From assembly GCA_017979445.1 (NCBI GenBank), contig CM030718.1, forward strand, positions 16,408,760 through 16,472,759: DNA of 64,000 nucleotides. Reading direction: 5' to 3'. Source of the DNA: Akebia trifoliata. Taxonomy: Eukaryota; Streptophyta; Magnoliopsida; Ranunculales; Lardizabalaceae. Below, piece after piece: positions 21,231 through 31,987 of the stretch (the first letter of the stretch is position 1; every line of letters starts with the position of its first letter). The translations under genes were made by a program, and so were the position numbers. The notes beneath the pieces were generated by a model, which worked only from the letters and a program-made list of their open reading frames with translations, was not told the DNA's origin and did no database searches.

Positions 21231-23271
21231 CTGGGAAGGAAGGAATGAATCTGAGAAAAAATGATTGAAAATGAATCTAGAAAAGAGTGATTGAATCTGG
21301 GAATGAATAAATTTGGGAAAGAATGATTGAAAATGAATCTGAAAAAGAATGATTGAATCTGAGAGTGAATAGATCTAGGAAAGGATGATTGAATCTGGAA
21401 AAGAAAGAATGCCCTATCTCCTATTCTAGGTGAAAGGGTAATGAGTTAATCTCTGGGCACAACCAAATGTGAGATCAGAAACGTTTTTGTTTGAACCTCA
21501 AGGTTTTTTAAAAATTTTATAATTTTTTAATTTCTTTGTACCTCAGGGGTTTTCAAAAAAAAAAATTACTATCAAGAGGGTGACCTTAAATCCGGGCTTC
21601 CCATTATCCTTTAGGATTAACATTGATCAACCTCGAAAACAAAATACTCCTAGTTTAATAGAAAACATTGTATTGGACATAATGTAAAATTAAAAAAATG
21701 CCCCTAATATAAGGAGGAAGTTACATATTAGAGGAAAGAGAAAATGCCCCTTGTATGAAGGTTTGAAATATTTGATTACCACAGGCACATAAAGATCCAA
21801 CTTTTAAGTTTGATTAATTTTATTGAAGATTTTGAGTCAGACTCAAGTGAATAAAATATTTCCTTTTGAGACTCATCATAGAATTCACCCTTCTTCCCCT
21901 CAGTTCACTTGGGAAAGCAAAAATTTTCAGATCGATCGTAGACAAGATACTTTTGACTTTTGAATCTGTGCCTGGTTTAAGCTAAGTATTGAACTTGATT
22001 ATTTGGACTTCTGATGTTTCAGCTCGGACCATTTTTAGCTTCCCAACTCAGTGGATATTTTCTTCTATTTTTTTTTGTTGCTCTAACTTTTGCCTAGATT
22101 GCCCTTTCAGGTTTTCAATCTAGCAAGCATGCTCTAACTTTTGCTTAAATCGCCTTTTCAGGTTTTCAATCTAGCGAGCTTGCGTTAATTTTTTCCTAAG
22201 TCGTCCTTTTTGGATTTTCAACCTAGCAGGCATTTTTTCTCTCTTTTTTTCTTTTATGAACTTATGGAATTGCTGTCTGATCATGCTTTGCTATCTTCCT
22301 TGACTTTGCGCACAGTGCTTAGAAGGTCTTTCATGGGTAAGCTTAGGGCTATGTATAAAAAGAAAAGGATTTTGAGGCTAAAAAATCTGAATGCCTCTTG
22401 TGTGGCATTTCTTTTATTTTGCTTTGAATGTTTTTTCCCATTTTGAAATATATATATATATATATTTTTTTTGAATTTTTTCTGGATTTTTTTTGTGTGG
22501 GAAAATATATATTTTTATTTTGATGTGATCGGGACTGAAGTAACTTCTCAGGTTGCCTACGTACCCCAGAATTTTGGGATCAGACCAAAACGTAGTTCGA
22601 ATCTTCCCTCCCCTAGGTTAGGTGATGGGGCTGAGAAGGAAAAAGACAATTTTTTTTTTAAAAAGACTGCAAAGGACTGAGAAAAGAGATATTGAACTGG
22701 GTAGCAAGAAAATTGATTTGGCCAAATATGGCCTCCTTAAATGTAGTATCGCTTGATCTGGTCAAGGTTGGTTGACTCTGGTAGTTTAATTTTATCATGA
22801 TCTTGAAATCTAACGATTTTTTAAGGCAATATTTTCTTAATGAATGAATCTCTCCAATTAGGTTTGAACTTCCTTCTGGGGTCAAAAATAAGTACTCTAT
22901 TTTCTTTGAAATTTGATGGTTTTTCAAAGTAGTATTTCCTTGCTAATGGATGAATCTCTCCAATTAAGTTCAGACTTCCTCCTATGGTCAAGGAGGAGTG
23001 GTCAATTTTCTTCGAAGTCTGATGGTTAAATCCTTATCTTGTAAGTAGTGAACTTTGACCTTTGTGCGGGTGACCATTCTCTGATAAGTTTGCACGTGGT
23101 ACAAAACTCTAAGTTGTTTTTCTTCAATCAAGTTTAGCTCTTCATACCCAATGACGAACCTAGTCTGTTTCTAATAATTGATTTTCCATCAAGACATTGA
23201 GATATGGGATTTTCCTTTCAACTGGTAAGACTGTTTCTGTACCCCCATAATGTGAATGGTAGTTTCTCTGA
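21231..23271 (-). other. R2 3' noncoding region
   Basis: No gene. 22080-22210 has two or three units with AGGTTTTCAATCTAGC, and 22540-22620 matches R4 50920-51020 in inverse. 22710-23030 is AT-rich with a near-duplicate motif (ATGAATCTCTCCAATTA) at about 22840 and 22945. Confidence 0.6.
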
Positions 23272-23460
23272 CTAATCCTGGTGCGATTGACACATTTTCA
23301 CAATGGTTCTTTTGAGACTCTTATTAGTTGCTTGCTTCAACTGCTCTATTAATCGGATGATGATAAGGAGATGATGCCAAATCTTGAACTTTGAACATAG
23401 AGTAATAATCTCGACTTTTAAGTATGACCCGTTATCAGAGATCAATTTTGCTTCAACCAT
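23272..23460 (-). pseudogene. R2 integrase fragment
   Basis: The frame 23460-23272 reads AKLISDNGSYLKVEI, then LCSKFKIWHHLL, IEQLKQATNKSLKRTIVKM. This is the block around the second catalytic Asp (SDNG) to the helix that should carry the Glu of the DDE triad. The Glu position reads Gln in EQLKQATNKS, suggesting loss. The rest of the domain is missing or unreadable. Confidence 0.7.
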
Positions 23461-23704
23461 TTCATTAGTTTGAGAATATAATCTATTCTGGGAGCTCTAC
23501 TATGTTGAGAAGTCCAGCATTGATACATTTTGTAGCATTTTCATTGATCTCATTGGTATTTCCATTTTATGGAGTGAGTATTTATTTCGTGTCGAACAAC
23601 ACCCAAGTTTGCACCTAACATATCCTTATAGGATCACGTGAACAAGTCTTTTAAAATTTCTGAGAAAATTCATTACACCCACGTGTTTCTCTAGGGATAA
23701 AATG
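23461..23704 (-). other. R2 decayed sequence, possibly integrase remnant
   Basis: No convincing frame. Sits where upstream integrase sequence would be expected. Confidence 0.35.
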
Positions 23705-23950
23705 ATTTCTATTTGAATTTCTTAGGAATTTTTTGTTCTAAGGTTAATGACCTAAAGGTTGAACCCAACCATTATTTTCTCGTTCAGGAAATAAATCTAT
23801 CCTTGAAGTCAGATTATTAGTTAATTCATTTCTATTTGATTTTCTTGGGAATTTTTTGTTCTAAGGTTAATGACCTAAAGGTTGAGCCCAACCATTATTT
23901 TCTCATTTAGGAAATAAATCTATCCTTGAAGTCAGATTATTAGTTAATTC
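23705..23950. repeat. 123-bp tandem duplication inside R2
   Basis: 23705-23827 and 23828-23950 are near-identical head-to-tail copies (both start ATTTCTATTTGA and contain GGTTAATGACCTAAAGG and CCTTGAAGTCAGATTATTAG). Few differences, so fairly recent. Confidence 0.93.
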
Positions 23951-25028
23951 GTTAATGCGCTTGAGGTATTCAAAAATTTTCTTTATCTGATCAATTTTAG
24001 ATAGGGCGACAGACACCTTTATAAACTCAATAAACTAACTCAATTCAACAGGAAAAGAGTAAACTCAATCTAAAGAAGACATGACCTTGTTGAAAAAAAG
24101 GACTCGAGCTAACCCAAATGACTCATGAAAAGTCAAGACAACTACCCACACCGGGCTTGATTAGGACTGAGGACTAAGACATTGCTTGCAACCGATAGGG
24201 CTGAGGCATTATAATCTTTAGGCTTTAGGGAACAATTGTGTAATTTTTAAAGGTTTTGGGGTCATTCCTGACGATTGACTTTGTGCTGACATTTGTTCTA
24301 ACTGACCAGACTTAAAATCCAAGTTAGACGATGGACGATTGAGCTTAGGTACAATGATAACCCTAAACACCCCATTGAAGGTGAATTTAATCAATTCCAG
24401 TATTAACCCCTTAATAACATTTTAAATGAACCTTAAAATTTTATTGAATTTTGTGCACCAATCCATTAAACAATTCATTCATGTAATGATTATTCAGAAG
24501 CAAAATAATGTTATTGTACTCTTGAAAATTATTGACAAATAATGTTTTCATCAAATAAAAACTTTCACAAATGTGATTATTTTTTGCAAAACATATTTTA
24601 GTAAATTTTCAAGGTCCATGCAAAAACAGATCTTTTGTAAATCATTTTTTCCTTGAAAAAATAGATCTTTTGTAAGTCATTTTTCCTTCATTTTCTTTTT
24701 TTTGAAAAATATTTTTCTCTGGAAAATATTTTTCATTTGGAAAAATTCTTTTTTGAAAAATATTTTTCACTTAGAAAATATTTTTCTTTTGGAGAACATT
24801 TTTTTTTAAATAGATTGAAGCTCGAATTCAGCAAAAAGTTTGAATACCATTTTGATTTGAATGGTCCGATCCATCATGATTGTTGGATCGAGATGGATTG
24901 GGTCATTATAAAAATGGATTATTTATTGGGTTGGTGCACCCATTTTAATCAGGTAAAATAAAAACTTTAATCCTTGAGGACAACCATGCATTCTGATCTC
25001 ATCATTCACATACATTCATCATTCAGAT
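23951..25028 (-). other. R2 leader/spacer sequence, ORF1 missing
   Basis: 24380-24575 is related to the R1 spacer downstream of ORF1 (17030-17330), and 24600-25028 is related to the R1 leader upstream of ORF1 (32160-32510). So the two flanks of ORF1 are adjacent here. The sequence ends abruptly at 25028 against R3. Confidence 0.6.
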
Positions 25029-26175
25029 TGCAATTACTCCGGAGGATCAAGAAAAGATAACTTTTACATGCCCATTCGGGATTTTTGCATATCGTTGCAT
25101 GCCCCAACCACTTTCCAAAAGTGTATGGTTAGCATATTTTTAGATTTTATTGAGTATATCATAGAAGTCTTTATAGATGATTTTACCGTTTATGGAGACT
25201 CCTTTGATAATTGTTTGCGTAACCTTACACTTGTTCTTCAAAGATGCATAGAAACTAACCTTGTGTTAAATTCAGAAAAATGTCATTTTATGGTTGAATA
25301 AGGTATAATTTTGGGTCATATTGTTTCATCTAGGGGAATTGAAGTAGATAAAGCTAAAATTGATATTATTCAATCTTTACCTTATTCCATTAGTGTGCGG
25401 GAAGTTCGGTCTTTTCTTGGACATGCAGGATTTTACCGAAGATTCATCAAAGACTTCTCCAAAATAGCATTACCCCTATGTAAGTTACTACAAAAGAATG
25501 TGACTTTTGAGTTCGATGAGGCGTGTAAAAAGGCATTTGATTAACTGAAGGAACTGTTGACTTCTACTCCAGTTATCCAACCTCCTAATTGGAACATTCC
25601 TTTTGAAATAATGTACGACGTAAGTGATTATGCAGTACGCACGGTTTTTGGTCAAAGAATTGGAAAAGTGTCTTATGCCATTTATTATGCTTGAAGGACT
25701 TTGAATGATGCCCAGAGAAATTATTCTACTACTGAAAAAGAATTTTTAGCTGTTGTTTTTGCTTTAGAAAAATTTTGATCTTATTTGCTTGGTACTAAAA
25801 GTCATTGTTTACTTTGATCATGCAGCTCTTCGTTATTTGATGATGAAGAAAGAGGCAAAATCAAGATTAATAAGATGGATACTTCTCTTAAGTGAATTTG
25901 ATTTGGAGATCAAAGATAAAAAAGGGACAGAAAATTGTGTCGCAGATCATTTAAGTCGTTTAGCTCATGTGGAGGATGAACTTCATCTGCAGGAAACGTT
26001 CCCTGACGAGCAATTGTTTTCTGCGAGTGTGACATTACCTTGGTATGCAAATATTGTAAATTATTTGGTTACTAATATGTTTCCTCTTGGGTTGTTTAAG
26101 GCTCAAAGAGATAAGATCAAGAGTGATGCCAAATACTATGTATGGGATTATGGAAGCATTGTGCAGATCAAGTGA
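25029..26175 (+). pseudogene. R3 reverse transcriptase and RNase H
   Basis: RT starts abruptly at QIAITPEDQEKITFTCPFG (25029), passes a frameshift near 25100, then APTTFQKCMVSIFLDF and the active site FIDDF at about 25175. A stop lies at 25301. Next comes LGHIVSSRGIEVDKAK and SFLGHAGFYRRFIKDFSKI, another stop at 25542, and RNase H (FEIMYDVSDYAV, then [31 protein letters not shown]). Several stops (at least five) interrupt the frames. The fingers domain and everything upstream are missing. Confidence 0.88.
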
Positions 26176-27326
26176 TAAGAAGGTGTGTTCCTGAAAATGA
26201 AATTATTCCTATTCTCACCTTTTGTCATTCTTATGCTTGTGGAGGTCATTTTGGAGCTAAGAGAACAGCGAGAAAAGTGTTAGAATGTGGTTTCTATTGA
26301 CCATCTTTATTCCGAGATTCATATTCTTGTAGTAAGTCATGCAATAATTGTCAAAAGACAGGTAATATATCTCAAAGGAATGAAATGCCACAAACCCACA
26401 TACCATTTTGCAAAATTTTTGATGTTTGGGGCAGCGATTTTATGGGACCGTTTCCTGCATCTTTTGGTTATGTTTATATTTTGCTTGCTGTTGGTTATGT
26501 CTCGAAAAGGGTAGAAGCTAAAGCTACCAGGACTGATGATTCTAAAGTTGTTGTAAATTTTATCAAGTTTAATATATTCTCCAGGTTTGGAATTCCAAGA
26601 GCTCTAATAAGTGATCGAGGCACTCATTTTTGTAATCGAACTGTAGAGACTTTATTGAGAAAGTACCATGTTATCCACAAGGTGTCAACTGCCTATCATC
26701 CGTAAACTAGTAGACAAGCGAAAGTGTCAAATTGAGAGATCAAGTCCATCATTGAAAAGACAATCAATCCAAGTAGAAGAGATTGGAGTTTGCGCTTGGA
26801 TGATGCTTTGTGGGCGTATAGGACTGCATATAAAACGCCTATTGGTATGTCACCTTATCGATTGGTATTTGGAAAATCATGTCATCTTCAAGTTCAGTTA
26901 GAACACAAGGCTTATTGGGCTATCAAGAGTTTCAACATAAAGATGGATGAGAGTGGAGAACACAGGAAGGTGCAATTACAAGAGTTAGAGGAAATTCACA
27001 ATAATGCCTATGAGAGTGCAAGGATTTACAAGGAAAAGATGATGACTTTTCATGACAAGATGATCTCTAGTAAGGAGTTTAAAATTGGTCAAAAAGTCCT
27101 TTTATACCATTCACGGCTTCGTTTGTTCCTAAGTAAGTTGCGTTCTCGTTGGATTGGATTTTTTGTTGTTACTAATGTTTTTCCTCATGGTGCAGTTAAA
27201 ATTCAAAGTTTAGCAACTTCCAAAGTGTTCAAGGTGAATGGCCATAGACTTAAGCCTTTTTATGAAGGTTTCCAAGTAGAGAATGTGACAAAATTGGATC
27301 TTGAGGATCCGGTTTATGTTGAATGA
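26176..27326 (+). pseudogene. R3 integrase
   Basis: The zinc-finger region CHSYACGGHFGAKRTARK ... [10 protein letters not shown] is readable at 26220-26350 with one stop. The core has the two Asp residues ([10 protein letters not shown] and ISDRGTHF). The catalytic Glu, expected in the GQAEVSN motif, is Lys (RQAKVSN, codon AAA at 26721-26723), and two stops (TAA at 26703, TGA at 26736) flank it. The C-terminal domain (26790-27326) is open and ends PFYEGFQ ... DPVYVE with a natural stop. All three lesions are C-to-T or G-to-A changes. Confidence 0.9.
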
Positions 27327-28850
27327 AGAAGGAAGCATTGAGTCGAGCCAACGACAATAAACAAAGGCACTGCTTGGAAAACAACACAAGGGGAGTTCAT
27401 TTTTCTTTATTTTCACATTTATATTTTTTTGTGTAGTTATTTTTGCCTTTTTTTTGCATTACACCTTACATTGGGGACAATGTAAGTTTGAAGTGTGGGG
27501 GAGGGGATTTAGGTTGTGTTTTAATTTTATTTTTGCCTTTTCTTTGAAAAAAAAAGTTTTGTTTTTTTGTTTTTGTGGTTTCTAATGATTTTTGGTTGTG
27601 TATGTCATGAACAAGATTCATTTAAGCTTGAAAAATCCATAACATGATTGAATAAGTAATCTTCCAACTTAGAATTAATTAGTCTAGTTATTTTCTTGAG
27701 AATGGTAGTGACTAAATTTTGTAGACAAAAGCCAGTGAGATTTTGAGCTTTTAGACTGACACATCCATATCAGTTTCACTATTTTCTTTCATGTGAGATA
27801 TTCTTCCATGGATTTGTTTCTCTAGAACTTGCATTGATTCTTTTCGAGGTCATATTGACACATGTATGCATGAACATGATTAAGGCTCTCTTTGTTATAA
27901 GCTTACATAACCCAATAACTTACCTTGTAATTATTATTTTTTCTTTTGTTGAACTCCTTTGAGCTTTATTATTATTTTTTCGTTTATTATGAACCCAAGT
28001 TACAAGCTTTAAACCCGAAAAACATTGTCTTTACCCAAGCCGTAGAGCTAGTGGAGCATTGTTCATCATTATGATATGCATAGGTGTGCAAGAAATAAGT
28101 GTGGGGGGTTTGGATTTGTGGTGTGGGTATGATTGGTGAAATGGAACATGTTTTCATTCTCAGTTCGTGAGTTCCATTGTGGATGTAAGTTTATTATGTT
28201 CAAAAAAAAGAAAAAAAGGGTATGTTTATACGTGATACATACAAATGTGGAGTTGTTGCAAATGATTGTTCCTTACTGTAAATGAAAAGTAATCCTTTTG
28301 AACGATCTCTTTTTCAATGTAGGAGTTGTACATGGTTTAAATGCTTTAAAGCTAAATTGAAGAAGTGATTAGTTTTACATGTCTTATATATTTGAGCTTG
28401 AGTTGATTCATTTTTGCTCCACTAGTTTCGATGGCTTTTGAGCTACATTCCAAAATATTTTTCCACCTTGATCCTAAACACCGTTATAACTCTTGAAAAG
28501 TCCTTATGATTTGTGTTATGTATGTGATCCCAGTGGTGGAGAATGAGAAGATATTTAAGCCTATGGTAGATCATTTCCATTGGGATGAATTTGAGCGAAA
28601 CACCTACCCTTCAAACACATGAGAGTTGAGTATTTATTTCTATAAGGGTCTACATATTTAGTTTACTCTATTTTTGAGTGCAAATGCTTACTAAGTAATC
28701 ATAAGTTGTTTAAGAATGTTTGTTCATGATATGTTTTCAGCTTTGAAGAGTTTGGTTGTTCTTTGTTGATAGCGTTGCAACTTTGATGTTTTTAGGAAAG
28801 TGAATTTAAATTTTGCCCGAGGACAAGCAAATGTTAAGTGTGGGGGAATT
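27327..28850 (+). other. R3 region between pol and 3' LTR
   Basis: No env-like or other frame is visible. A box with GGGGACAATG and AAGTGTGGGGGAGGGG lies at 27474-27508, and a second one (GAGGACAAGC, then TTAAGTGTGGGGGAATT) at 28819-28850 acts as the PPT. Confidence 0.75.
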
Positions 28851-29001
28851 TGATAAGAATGTAAAATATCATATTTTTCTCCTTTAATATTTAGTCATTT
28901 ATATACATTTGGTGCCTGTTAAGTGTGGGGGAATTTGATAAGAATGTAAAATATCATATTTTTCTCCTTTAATATTTAGTCATTTATATACATTTGGTGC
29001 C
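28832..29001 (+). repeat. 85-bp tandem duplication spanning the R3 PPT and LTR start
   Basis: 28832-28916 and 28917-29001 are practically identical: TGTTAAGTGTGGGGGAATT, then TGATAAGAATGTAAAATATC and so on. It creates two PPT-plus-LTR-start copies (LTR start at 28851 and 28936). Confidence 0.94.
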
Positions 29002-30349
29002 TAAATGTACTCATTATTCTTTTATTTTGATTTAGGATGCAAATGGAGGTGTTAAGTGCAAAACGAAATTAATTGTGCGATTTTGGAAAGTTTCGACATC
29101 ACTTTGTAATCTGGGTATAACTCTTTCATTCGAACTCCAATTGAGATGATTCAAAATGATATAGAACTCTAAGAAAAATATCAACTACAACTTTCATGTT
29201 TTTGAATTTTGAGAGATATTGACTGGATCAAGGTCAAAATCGGGCTTGAAGTTGCTATACCTGCACTATTGATGCCAATTTGACACGGATTTGACGCGTA
29301 TTTCATACGGTTTATTTTCGAAAGTCTCCAAATCTAGTGCATGAAAATTCCAATTGAAAACACCATTTTCCTAGTTATATTAGGATTTTATTTTATTTCT
29401 AATATTTTTCCTTAATTAGTTAGATTGGGATATTGTTATTTCAGAATATTTTTAGGAGATTTTGTAGGTGGCTTCTAAGAAGGAAAAATAATGGGTAGAA
29501 GAAAAAAGAGTTGAAGAAGATATTTTTTTTCTCCCCTCTTCTCTAATTTTCTTTTGGGAGTTTTCATCATGACTTTGTGTGACTAAACTTTTCTAATTGG
29601 TAGAAGGAAGCGGAAGCCTGAGAATCAATAAAAATTGTGAGATCAATTGATTTTTTTTTGTTTAATTTATGCTTTGAGTATTGGATGTTCTTTTATGCCT
29701 ATTTTCATGATTGTCTCGTTTAATTACTAGGAGGCCTACAAGCTTATTATTCGTTGTAATCTACTGGTAGGTTAGATATCAAATCCGTAATTATTTGATC
29801 CCTCTAATTTATGAAACAACTAAGATTTACTGATTTACTACGTCAGAAATTATTAGATCTTAGAATGAACACTTGACTAAATTAAATACAACCGCTTATG
29901 CTTGTATTGTTTAACTTCATCGATCTCTCTAATTCTTAATGCTATTACTAGATTAAACCTTTAGCGCTTGTTGTGGGTTGTTTAGTAGTTAGGGTTAATT
30001 GGATCGCCTGTTTTCTATTTAACTGTGACTAAGGAGAGATAGGAAAATAGTTCCAACGGTGAATATTCAAACTGTAATTGATATATACTTGCATCAATGA
30101 CCAGTTGTAAAATTCCTATGGCGGAAGTTGACTTAGACCAATGTTTGTTCTTTTGATTGATTTTAATTCTTCTATTTGAATTGTTCCTTAGTTATTCTTC
30201 TTAAAGTTATTTTTGATATACTTGAAACCCTCCTTCTTGTTCACGTAGCATAAAAACTAAGCTAGATACTCTCCGTGGGAACGATCCTTACTCGCATTAC
30301 TACATTTTTTTTTTTAGTATAGATTTTATTTTTGGTTGTTTGCGATAGC
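28851..30349 (+). repeat. R3 3' LTR
   Basis: Starts TGATAAG after the PPT and ends GCGATAGCA. A conserved Athila-type stretch near its end contains ACTCTCCGTGGGAACGATCC. About 1.4-1.5 kb including the 85-bp duplicate. The end could be off by a few bases because the target duplication cannot be checked (left side deleted). Confidence 0.75.
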
Positions 30350-30354
30350 ATACC

Positions 30355-31483
30355 AATACGAAAATAGGTTGTAGGGACCCCTATTTATAGATTTTTTTTA
30401 GTGCTTGTTTTGATAGAGTTAGTGTTTAATTAGAATTGTTTTAGGTAGAGTTAGTGTTTAATTAGAATTATTTTAGGTAGAGTTATATTTTAATTAGAAT
30501 TATTTTAAATAGAGTTATATTTTAATTAGAATTGTTTTGAATAGAGTTATTGTTTAATTAGAATTCTATTAGGGTTTTGACTTTTAGCCTCACTTAATTG
30601 ACTTTAAGATTTTGACTTTAGTCTTACTTGATTGACTTTAAGATTTTGACTTTAGTCTTACTTGATTGACTTTAATTTTGACTTTAGTCTTACTTGATTG
30701 ATTTTAAGATTGACTTTAGTCTTACTTGATTGACTTTAATTTTTTGACTTTAGTCTTACTTGATTGATTTTAAGATTGACTTTAGTCTTACTTGATTAAC
30801 TTTAATTTTGATTTTAGTTTTACTTGATTGACTTTAATTTTAATTTTAATTAGGATTTCACTTTACATTAATTAATTTTTTAATTATTAATTTCAAAATT
30901 TTTAATTATTAAAATTGTAAAATTATTGTTTTGCCCTCGGAGATGAATTTTTGCTTTTTAAGTCGTTTTTCAATGTTCCAGAATGTTTTGAAATTTATTT
31001 TTTTCTAAGGAATTCAATGGGAATATTGGTCTTTTTCATTTATGAAAATTTTTGTACGACATGGTCTTGAACTTTGTGAGGGGCATTTTTGTAATTTTAT
31101 CGAATTTTTGTGAAAATTGGTAAAATGATTTATTTGATTTCGATTTGTTGTTTAATGTTTTTGGAAGGATTTTCCTAAGCGTAATGTAGGCTCTAGGGAT
31201 GTTTTGAGGTTAGGGGTATTTTGATAATTTGATCATTTTTTAGTGATTTTTATCGTGAAGCTTCTTTTTATTTGAAATAATGATAATTTCTATATTTTTG
31301 AAATTATATTTTCCTAGTGTAATGTGGTTTCTACAGTTTTGTTAGTTTGAGATACCTCATCTGAATTTCTAAAACATATCTAGTAACAAATAAAGCATTG
31401 AAATAATCATCCATCATTAGGAACCATTGCAATGAGGTTGACGAGTTGATTAATCAGGTGAGTGTAAAAATGGGGTGTCTACA
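30355..31483 (-). repeat. R2 5' LTR, inner 570 bp missing
   Basis: Matches the R2 3' LTR from 18434 to 19451, beginning TACGAAAATAGGTTGTAGG. The part equivalent to 17863-18433 is absent, replaced by R3. Minisatellite units (TTACTTGATTGACTTTA) at 30590-30850. Ends GGTGTCTACA at 31483, followed by the AGGAC duplication. Confidence 0.9.
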
Positions 31484-31488
31484 AGGAC

Positions 31489-31987
31489 TTCCTTTGAAAT
31501 CTTTTTCCTCACTATTTTTTATGGCATCTAGACCTGATAAGGTTTCAACTAGAATGAGAGGTATAGGATTGGCTTTTCTAGAGATTTGGGAAGATATGTC
31601 TATGAAGGACTTTGGGATAATTTGACCATCACTTTTGGAGGTTAGTATGTATTAGGCTAAAATTCCTAAACACAACCGGTAGTCTCTAGTGGCTCACCAG
31701 TCTTCTGGTTTTACATTGATGAGATGATTGCGGGAACGGTATGGACTCAATAAAAGTACTAAATCCAATCTCCCGTTATGGACTATGGCCTTGGCTTCTT
31801 CTTTTGAACTATTTAGGCTTGTGGCGAAGTCACCAGAATATTCTATCTTCAATGAAGGCCTGACTAGAGGACCTAAAGTAGATATCCCCATGATGTCACA
31901 ATAATCTTCATGAGTAGGACACAAATGCATATGCCTAATGTGGAAAACATGAAGATAAGGGTTCCAACTCTTAGCCATGGTGCACAA
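31489..31987 (-). pseudogene. R1 ORF1, N-terminal part (DUF7745-like)
   Basis: The frame 31987-31694 begins MCTMAKSWNPYLHVFHIRHM and holds LCPTHEDYCDIMG. After a stop at about 31692 the sense continues in the same direction to the R2 junction: GQIIPKSFIDISSQISRKA, LILVETLSGLDAIKNSEEKD, up to 31489. On the far side of R2, at 17862, the reading goes on. The N-terminal half resembles the plant DUF7745 family often found in retrotransposons. A possible start is the Met at 31987 or the one three residues later. Function unknown. The domain name is from memory and only a search could confirm it. Confidence 0.65.

Larger units (their letters stand above)
25029..30349 (+). mobile_element. R3: Athila-type Ty3/gypsy retrotransposon, 5'-truncated, inserted in R2
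   Basis: Seen: RT starting mid-domain at 25029, RNase H, integrase, a 1.5 kb untranslated stretch with two GTGTGGGGGA boxes, a PPT, and a 3' LTR ending GCGATAGCA. No 5' LTR, PBS, gag or protease exists on the left. The 3' LTR abuts the R2 5' LTR remnant near 30350-30358. Known: the SFLGHAGFYRRFIKDFSKI wording and post-pol GTGTGGGGGA boxes are typical of the Athila lineage. Inferred: R3 inserted in the R2 5' LTR and a deletion then removed its left part. Confidence 0.82.
17863..31483 (-). mobile_element. R2: Tat/Ogre-type LTR retrotransposon, largely deleted, with nested R3
   Basis: Bounded by a perfect AGGAC duplication. The 3' LTR is at 17863-19451 with a PPT at 19452-19469; the 5' LTR remnant is at 30355-31483. 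It belongs to the same family as R4: same LTR start TGTAGACACC, and shared 3' noncoding sequence (22080-22620 of R2 matches the inverse of 50920-51600 of R4). Coding capacity is almost gone: only an integrase scrap at 23272-23460. gag, protease, RT, leader, PBS and the inner part of the 5' LTR are absent. A single deletion ending at 25028/25029, taking the left part of the later-inserted R3 as well, would explain much of this. Confidence 0.85.

Noticed and set aside
27327..28850. Possible env-like gene after R3 pol, as in some Athila elements
   Set aside because: No frame of useful length, no signal peptide or membrane segment pattern.
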